Positions 56,923 through 64,000 of a stretch of DNA of 64,000 nt are shown here, in pieces. The notes under the pieces were generated by a model. The model saw only the letters and a list, made by a program, of their open reading frames with translations. It was not told the DNA's origin and did no database searches. Source of the DNA: Platanthera guangdongensis (Eukaryota > Streptophyta > Magnoliopsida > Asparagales > Orchidaceae). The DNA lies in contig CM077157.1 in assembly GCA_039583875.1 (NCBI GenBank), forward strand, positions 73,780,346-73,844,345, in the 5' to 3' direction. The position numbers were made by a program, and so were the translations under genes. How positions within the stretch are numbered: the stretch's first letter is position 1; the number at the start of each line of letters is the position of its first letter.

Positions 56923-57841
56923 GAAAAATAACGATTTTATTAATAAAACATGTTGATTACAAAAGCTTAAACAAAAAACTTCAAAAGGAGGGGGGGGGGG
57001 GGAACCCTTTCATAACACTACAATAGCTCGACACAACAGCCTTTAATCATCAAAATGCTTCAAAAATTTGGAACAGCAGCTCAAACAGAAGGCTACAATT
57101 TATACAAAAAAATTTTCATCGGACACGCCCTCTAACACGGGCGTGTCAGGGGGCGTGTTGACATTGTACATATGGCGGTCGTGAATTGACTGTAGATTTT
57201 GACTTTGCTGCTGAAAACACGGCGGTCACGCCCCAGGTCACGGGCGTAACTGTGGGCGTGTCGGGGATGTTGAACTGGGCGTCGTTTGCATCGAAAGTCA
57301 CCGGCGTGAGTTTGTCGGGCCAGGTGGTGGAGTACATGCCCGTGTCGCATCTTGACACGGGCGTGTCGGGGTGTGTCGACAAATGTCAAGCGAATTGTGT
57401 TGAGACTGAAATTGTCGAGGGAAAATGTCGAAAGCAAGTGACACGGGCGTGTCGGGTTGGCTGACACGGGCATGTCATGTTAATCGACGAACGTCGAGAG
57501 AATTTTGTCGAGCGGGATAGACACGGGCTCGGGACACGGGGTGTGTCATCCGATACGGGCGTGTGGTCGGGCGTATCCATCAATTTCATCCAAAAAATAC
57601 TGATTTCCACGGTTTTGACGTGTCACGCCCTTGTCATGGGCGTAACCAGTGAGGACACTAGCGCGACATTACTGTTTTTGGCAGATTTTTCAATTTTTTC
57701 TAAAAAATAAAATCAGTTAAGTTAGCAAAATATTTACAATAAAAGGAGAATGTTATTGAAGAAATTTAACTAAAAACAACAAAAGAAAATGAAAAATACT
57801 TAAATAATGTACATAAAAATAGGTATATTTACAACTTATCA
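56923..57841 (-). repeat. F 3' LTR, truncated
   Basis: It matches 62725-63662 of the right LTR, including a G-run (13 Gs at 56990-57002) and the GACACGGGCGTGTC field. Similarity ends abruptly at 56923; the remaining 2.3 kb expected of this LTR is missing. Confidence 0.85.
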
Positions 57842-57860
57842 AATACCCCCATACTTAAGT
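57842..57860 (-). promoter_or_regulatory. F polypurine tract
   Basis: On the minus strand AAGTATGGGGGTATT stands directly before TGATAAG. This is the familiar form of Tat/Athila-type tracts. Confidence 0.75.
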
Positions 57861-60381
57861 TTTTGCTATTCCAGAGCAAAAGTTGGAGATGAACTTATAA
57901 TGAATTAAAGAAATCGTATGTTTTGCTACCGCTTGACTTAATTGAAAGAAAGATCTAAATAAATATCCGGGATTTTAGAGTTAAATCCTAAATTATGCCA
58001 AAAATTTAAATAAAGTAAGAATTTCATTTAAAAACTTCTGATAGGATCGAATAGATAGCAAAAAATTTCATTTGTTAGGTTAACAAAACATATTGGATTA
58101 TGAAAACTTAAGCTTGTAAGAATTATAGGAAATAATTTAAGTTACAAATTATGCTCTCAAAAAGATTTTAAAGTTAAATCTAGATTCTTTTTGAAATTGG
58201 CGGAGTAGGATATCGTGGTATAGGAAGAAGGCTTGGAATTAGAGGCGAGGGTATATTTTTTTCGCTCGAACCTCTTAAATTTTTTTTCGAATATGGATGT
58301 TAGGAAAACGAAATCTTATTTTCCATAACCTAAATTTTTTTTACAATAATCCAATGTATATGTATAGGAGTAATGAATTTTATCCTCTTACTCCATGACA
58401 TATAATCTTTTTAAATATTGGATGCCTATATTTACAGAATGAAATCTTATTTCAATTGATATAGGATCTTTTAGGGAACGAAATCATGCCAAGTATGACA
58501 TGAAAAAAGCTGGAAAGGGTTTTTGTTCAAAAATAAAACTAGGTGTAATAAAAAATTTTTGAGAGCAATCTTTATAAATTAAACGTTCATATATGTCGAA
58601 AAAAAGCTTGGAGTTAACATAATGAAAATCTAAGATTGTTATTTCTAACAAAATAAATATGCAACTATTTAGATAAGTAGAAGTAATGATGAATACAGGT
58701 CTCTATCTAAATAAAAAAAGTGGCATAAGAAAATCATTAAAACTTAACCCCAGATATCTAAATCTATCGATCTCCAATTAATAAACGAATAGTGAGCAAA
58801 GAATAACTAAAATTCGCTTATAGATTAACGTGCAACTATAATTTCGGAGAGCGAAAATGGTTAAGAATTTGAGATATTCGAATTATTCGTTACATAATTA
58901 ACAATACAATTTTTTTGGAATTTTTTAGAGTTTTTATCTTTTTTTTTTGTATTTTTTTTTTGATTTATTATCTTTTTTTTATTTTCAGAATTTATTCCTT
59001 TTTTTAGGATTTTTGGTTTTCTGAAATTTTTTACAAAAAAAAGGTACAAGAAAAAACTCGAGAGCCCGCGAACATACTTTTATTTAGGTGGTTGGTTCGA
59101 TGAGTCGAACGTCGCGGGCTTTCCTAAAAAACGTGCTTTTACAAATAAGAAGAGTGAGGGAGGAAAGAGAACGTTTTATTTTTATAAAAAAAATATTTAC
59201 AAAGTAAAAATATGTTTTTTTTATTATTTTTGTTTTATGAATTTTTTTTGAACTTTTTGATTTTTTAAATTTTTTTGAATTTTGTGGTTTTATGAAATTT
59301 GTTTTTTTTGAAGTGTTTAGATTATTAAAAAAAACAATGAATTTTTTTTTGAAGTTTTTCTTTTTTCACATTTTTTGGTATTTTTTGCTAAGTACAGAAT
59401 ATAAAAAATGCAGAATAGGAAAACACTCACATACTTAAACCCAAGATTGTCCCCAATATTGTAATATAAGTATGCAGAACGAATAATAGACAAAATAAAA
59501 TATCTACAAAATAAAGGGGAGGGGGGTGTCGGAACTTCCCTTACACGAGTTCGGGGAGGTCCGAGTTGAAATCCTGCTTTATTTAGAAGAAAATGCAAAA
59601 ATATAACTGAAAAAATAAAAAGAAAAAGATAAACTCGGTCTAAAGTGTGCGAGCGGTAGGGGGCAAATGTGTAAGTGACTCGTAAGCTAACGTCTTAGCT
59701 GTTGAGTGGGACAGATAAGCGATCCCCTAGTGCGCACAAGAGTGTGACATGCCGAATCGACAAAAACAAAAAAAAGTTTTATTTATTGTAAGTGTTGATT
59801 ATTATTAGTAATTTGTAAAAAACATACTTTTGCGTTTGAAATGGAAGAAGTTAAAAACAAAAAATATAGACGAAAAATTTTTATGTTTTTAAGTTTTTTT
59901 TTAATTTCTAAGTTTTTAAGTTTTTTAATTTCTAAGTTTTAAAGTTTTTTTTTAAATTTTTGGATTTTTCTCTTTTTTTAAGTTTTTTAGAATTTTCGAT
60001 TTTTGTAGTTTTTAAGTTTTTGAAATTTTTGGATTTTTTAGTATTTAAGTTTTTTATATTTTTTGATTTTTTAGTATTTAAGTTTTTTAGATTGTTGGAT
60101 TTTTAGTTTTTAAGTTTTTTTTTGTTTAATTTGTTAGTTAGTTAGTTTTTAGTAGTAGAAAACGACGTCATTTTATTTATATAATTTTATTATAACATAA
60201 GTTTTTAAATTTTTTTAAGTTTTTTGCTGTTTTTTTTGAAGTAGTTTTTTTATATTTATTGTTAATGTTTTTATATATAATACTTATTTTTAATTTAATT
60301 TTTTTTTGGTGGCCATTTTTTTTGTATATAGATAATATGTAAAATTAATAGTATTCTAGAGTTCGAAATAACGACACGAAT
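57861..60381 (-). other. F interior, non-coding, AT-rich
   Basis: No gene is seen. 58900-60300 is a low-complexity field of T-runs and AAGTTTTT/TAAGTTTTT units, irregularly repeated at 59880-60130. Short open frames in it are low-complexity artefacts. Confidence 0.75.
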
Positions 60382-60400
60382 GGTCCCCGGCAACGGCGAC
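60382..60400 (-). other. F primer-binding region
   Basis: The minus-strand sequence GTCGCCGTTGCCGGGGACC, a few bases after the LTR end CATCA, matches the GGCGCCGTTGCCGGGGA string common in Tat/Athila-type elements with one change (GTC for GGC). Confidence 0.75.
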
Positions 60401-60407
60401 AAAAATT

Positions 60408-63400
60408 TGATGCGGGTTTAAACTCCAAAAATTATTACGAGCTCACGGCGCCCCGGGCGGTTTTATTTAAGAAAAGCGGATTTGGTTTTATTTAGAAAAC
60501 GGGGCCCGCAGATTTATTATTTGGATATAAAACAGGTGAAATCGAGTTTTAACGAAAGGAGGCAAGTGCACCTATCGTGTATAGTACAGGATATTCCGGT
60601 GGGGAATATCGAGGTTGTATTGTTCTCGGGGTCGGTTCGATTATTTCTACTCTTCCCTGGAGGGGACTATTATTTTACCGATAATTACTTGTCGGGTAAT
60701 TTTATATATATAAAAGCAAAAAGAAAGACAAAAAATGAAAGCATAAAAGGTGGAGCCGATGAAGAGCTTAGCTCGATGACACTGAATTAACTTTGAACTA
60801 AAATATACTTTTAATAAAAAGAGATCCTAAATTTCAAATTAATTTAGACGGAGACTTGGCCGTGGAGGTTCCACTAAAATGAGCTCACCTATCATTAGGA
60901 GTATCGCTCACCTGAACATTAAGACTATTCGACCAGGTTCTCGTCCGACGAAGGATTGCTCTTAATGCCTGCATTACGCTAAGAACCCCGCTATTGTGTG
61001 GGGAACCCAATCCGTTAGAGTTTGCACGCCTCCTCTCTCGAGCGTTAGTACGGAACTCCATTTACCAAGGGGCGATCGGTCCATATGCACGGCCTCTTGG
61101 CTAGCTAGCGTATGGACTACCGAAATAGGGCCCACACATCGATTATGTGGTTCTACGCGTCGTAAACCCTAGGCAAACCTTAAGTTAATTTTAATTAATT
61201 AGAAAAACAGGACCTTTTATTATTTAACGCTATTTTATTTATCCCAATGCTCTTCGATACTGAGGGCTAAGAATGGTTAGCCACTCATCGGAATGGGGAC
61301 GGCTTGCAGCGAAAGTGATAGATAAAGCAGTAAATGAAAGCGATAAAAGAAAGAAGTAAAAGGAAAGCAGTAAATTGCAAGGCCTACTCAAACGAGTAGG
61401 ACTGAAATGAAAGCAGAAAAATTATAAGTTCCGGCTCAAATGAGTGGGCGGGACAAAATAAAGCAAGTCCTTCTCAAACGAGTAGGAGAAAATAAATGCA
61501 CCCACATACGCACTCTACTGAAATTGAAAACTCACACACAGACCTGCCATTTAACTCAAATGAGTAGGCAGTAAATAAATGCTACTACAAGTACTACTTA
61601 AATAATTACAGAAAAATAAAGACCCGTCATTTAACTCAAATGAGTAGGCGGTAAATAAAATCCTGAAAATAACATGTCCTACTGAAACGAGTAGGAGGGA
61701 AATGAAGTCCGGCCAATTAACTCCTAGCGAGTAGGCAGAAGTAAAAACAACAAGTACTACTTAAATAAAATCCACCCATTTAACTCAAATGAGTAGGCTG
61801 TAAAAAAAACACATACACTTGCTGAAATTAATACACACACACACACACACACATGACAGAAAATGAAATATTCACACTACAGAAAGTAAATACTCACACT
61901 TGCAAATCCTACTCAAATGAGTAGGTGAAAAATTAAAGACACGTCATTTAACTCTTAACGAGTATGCGGAAATAAATGTGCACACACACACACACACTTC
62001 ATAATTGGTGAAAGCAATAAACTTATCTCATACACGCACGCACGTAGGCGAAAAAATTAAGAAAAACAACATTATCGAAAAATTAAAACAACCGCATTTC
62101 TACCTCTAGAATGCCGTACAAATGCATAAAAAGGCAAAATAAAATTTGTTTGAGCAAATAGTTTTCAAATTAAGGTGAGAAAAACAAGGGCTTGAAAAAT
62201 TAAAACGTTTGTATTTTTACCGTTAGATTTTGACAGAAATGCATAAAAAGTGAAAATAAAAATTGTTCGAGCAAAAATATTTTTTTTATGTAATTGCTAA
62301 AATCAAAGTTCTTAAAAAATTATAATAACGCATTATACATTCTTATAAATATGTAAAACGGGTTAAAACGTGGAAGAAAGCTAAAAAGAGGCTGCAGTTT
62401 TATGTTCAAAACAAAGATAAAGCTAAGTTAAGAGCAATGAAAACCACTTTTTTTATCGTTTTACAAGTTCATAAAAATGTATTTGGAAGCTTAAAGATCC
62501 TAAGTCTAATCAATTTTAAAGAATATGATAAGGAAAACGGCTATAATAATGGATAGAAAGTTTGATAAAAATGAAAATAAAGCAAGCTGTTTTTCATTTT
62601 AAAGTATAAATTTTGCAATTTTAAGCTCATACACGCACACACACATTATGAAAATGAAACCTAAAGTACGTAAGATTGATAAAAAGGAGGCCTTCAAAGA
62701 CATTATAAAGCATTGTAAGGATAAGAAAAATAACGATTTTATTAATAAAACATGTTGATTACAAAAGCTTAAACAAAAAAACTTCAAAAGGACGGGGGTG
62801 GGGGGGGGGGGGGGGGGGGTGGGGAATCCTTACATAGCACTACAATAGCTCCAAACAGCAGCCCTTAATCATCAAAATGGTTCAAAAATTTGGAACAGCA
62901 GCTCAAACAGAAGGCTGCAATTTATAGACAAAAAATTTCATCGGACACGCCCTCTGACAAGGGCGTGTCAGGGGTAGTGTCGACACTGTACATATGGCGG
63001 CCGTGAATTGACTGGAGATTTTGACTTTGCGGCTGAAAATGCGGCGGTCACGCCTCAAGTCATGGGCGTGACTATGGGCGTGTCGTGGAGGTTGAACTAG
63101 GTGTCATTTGCATCGAAAGTCGCCGGTGGCGGTTTGTCGGGCCAGGTGGTGGAGTACACGCCCGTGTCGCATCTTGACATGGGCGTGTCGGGGTGTGTCG
63201 ACGAATGTCGAGCGAATTGTGTCGAGACTGAAATTGTCGAGGGAAAATGTCGAAACCAAGTGACATGGGTTTGTCGGGTTAGCTGACACGGGCATGCCAT
63301 GTTGGTCGACGAATGTCGAGAGAATTTCGTCTAGCGGGATGGACATGGGTTCGCGACACGGGGCGTGTCATCCGACACGGGCGTGTGGCTGGGCGTGTCC

Positions 63401-63662
63401 ATCAATTTCATCAAAAAATACTGATTTCCACGGTTTTGACGTGTCATGCCCTTGTCATGGGCGTGACCAGTAAGGACACGGGCGTGACATTACTGTTTTT
63501 GGCAGATTTTTGGATTTTTTCTGAAAAATAAAATAAGTTAAGTTAGCAAAATATTCACAATAAAAGGAGCATTTTATTGAAGAAATTTAACTAAAAAGAA
63601 CAAAAGAAAACGAAAAATACTTAAATAATGTACATAAAAATAGGTATATTTACAACTTATCA
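60408..63662 (-). repeat. F 5' LTR (3255 bp)
   Basis: It is bounded by TGATAAG and GCATCA on the minus strand. It contains an ACTC-N4-GAGT array (61383-61965), AC dinucleotide runs (61838-61852 and 61979-61996), a 20-base G-run (62800-62819) and a GACACGGGCGTGTC field (62945-63500). It has no coding region; the 102-codon frame at 60482-60790 has no recognisable features. Confidence 0.8.
61383..61965. repeat. ACTC-N4-GAGT hairpin array in F LTR
   Basis: Ten copies of a motif of the form TACTCAAACGAGTAGG or AACTCAAATGAGTAGGC occur at intervals of about 40-100 bp, separated by A-rich spacers. Each is a short inverted repeat with a 4-base loop (AAAC, AAAT, CTAGC, TTAAC variants). The loop varies more than the stem. 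Confidence 0.9.
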
Positions 63663-64000
63663 GATCCAATTAAGGATCTGAGCTATAAGGATTAAGTGCT
63701 TGAGGTAGGAGAGTGATGCTCTCTTTGTGTAGGGCCTTTGTGCCTGAGGTAGGTGACAAGCTTGTCACTAAGCTGTAGGTACCTGGAGGGGTACTGAGGT
63801 AGGTACCTGGAGGGTTACTAAGTTGTAGTAGTGCTACAACACTCTGAGAGTAGGGCCTTGTGCCTAAAGTTAAAGGTGCTGAATAACCTAAGCTGTAGGC
63901 CTTAGATTTAAGGTTGAGGTAGGTGGCTTGCGGGTCACTGAGTGTAGGAGCACTGCAGAGCTCTGAGCTAGGATCCTTTGTGACCTAAGGTAGGGTTGTC
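63663..64000 (+). repeat. Fragment of another Sirevirus-like LTR
   Basis: Repeated CTGAGGTAGG, CTAAGCTGTAGG and TAGGGCCTTGTGCCT units match in style the part of the A-family LTRs just before their 3' end (8575-8800 and 26640-26880). The sequence begins gatccaattaaggatctgag, like TAGGATCCTTAGGGATCTGAG in A1, so element F seems to have inserted in it. It is cut by the window end. Confidence 0.6.

Larger units (their letters stand above)
56923..63662 (-). mobile_element. Non-autonomous Tat/Athila-like LTR element F
   Basis: On the minus strand the right LTR (60408-63662) runs from TGATAAGTTG to CCCGCATCA. A primer region follows with GTCGCCGTTGCCGGGGACC (60382-60400), typical of Tat/Athila/Ogre-type gypsy leaders. 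The interior is only 2.57 kb and non-coding, and ends with a purine tract AGTATGGGGGTATT before a second TGATAAG LTR. That second LTR keeps only 919 bp (56923-57841). No gag or pol is present, so the element fits the LARD class. Confidence 0.75.

Noticed and set aside
58900..60350. Functional AT-rich origin or matrix-attachment element
   Set aside because: The field is T-run low-complexity DNA inside a non-autonomous element; nothing specific supports a function.
60482..60790. 102-codon open frame in the F LTR
   Set aside because: No recognisable features, and the rest of the LTR shows no coding character.
1..64000. tRNA, rRNA or other RNA genes
   Set aside because: No cloverleaf or rRNA-like sequence was noticed. 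The TGGTATCAGAG strings are primer sites complementary to tRNA, not tRNA genes.

Overview
This window is plant repeat DNA: a nest of LTR retrotransposons with no recognisable host gene. The evidence is a set of paired LTRs bounded by TG...CA, initiator-tRNA-type primer sites (TGGTATCAGAG and variants), polypurine tracts, Ty1/copia pol (protease-integrase-RT-RNase H), chromodomain Ty3/gypsy pol, Gag zinc knuckles and 5-bp target-site duplications. Two copia families (called A and C here) have 1.8-2.0 kb LTRs, Sirevirus/Maximus-type Gag and Pol, and an extra ORF between pol and the 3' LTR, as expected for Sireviruses of flowering plants. All coding regions carry stops or frameshifts, so I call them pseudogenes.

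Layout. 1-9033: 3' part of Sirevirus A1 (end of gag, pol, spacer, extra ORF, 3' LTR). 9034-10468: unassigned flank. 10469-16777: minus-strand chromovirus B (3' LTR and pol), cut inside its protease region by Sirevirus C. 16778-55530: Sirevirus C, whose extra ORF is split by Sirevirus A2 (25319-51475). A2 has two insertions of its own: copia element D on the minus strand in its extra ORF (32924-40405), and an internally deleted gypsy element E in its 3' LTR (45153-51402). 55531 onward: the rest of the B protease region, a possible minus-strand copia LTR with primer site (55641-56657), then F (56923-63662), a minus-strand non-autonomous Tat/Athila-like element with a 3.25 kb LTR. 63663-64000: a piece of another Sirevirus-like LTR.

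The order of insertion is B, then C, then A2, then D and E. Rejoining sequence across the A2 and C insertions restores an open frame in the host element at both sites. Target duplications are perfect for D (gatac) and E (tttgc) and differ at one base for C (attgt/attat) and A2 (tcccc/tcctc).

The most striking pattern is that every family carries its own dense, dispersed short motif in its non-coding DNA, mostly palindromic or inverted-repeat and mostly CpG-rich: GTGTCGACAC in A, TCGACGAA/TTCGTCGA in C, GTCCGC/GCGGAC in D, GACACGGGCGTGTC in both E and F, ACTC-N4-GAGT in F, and TTGACC/GGTCAA in a 160-bp tandem repeat in B. Palindrome-rich LTRs are, to my knowledge, already described for Sireviruses. 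Their parallel presence in unrelated copia and gypsy elements of the same nest, with one motif shared by two unrelated gypsy-type elements, is the observation most worth following up.
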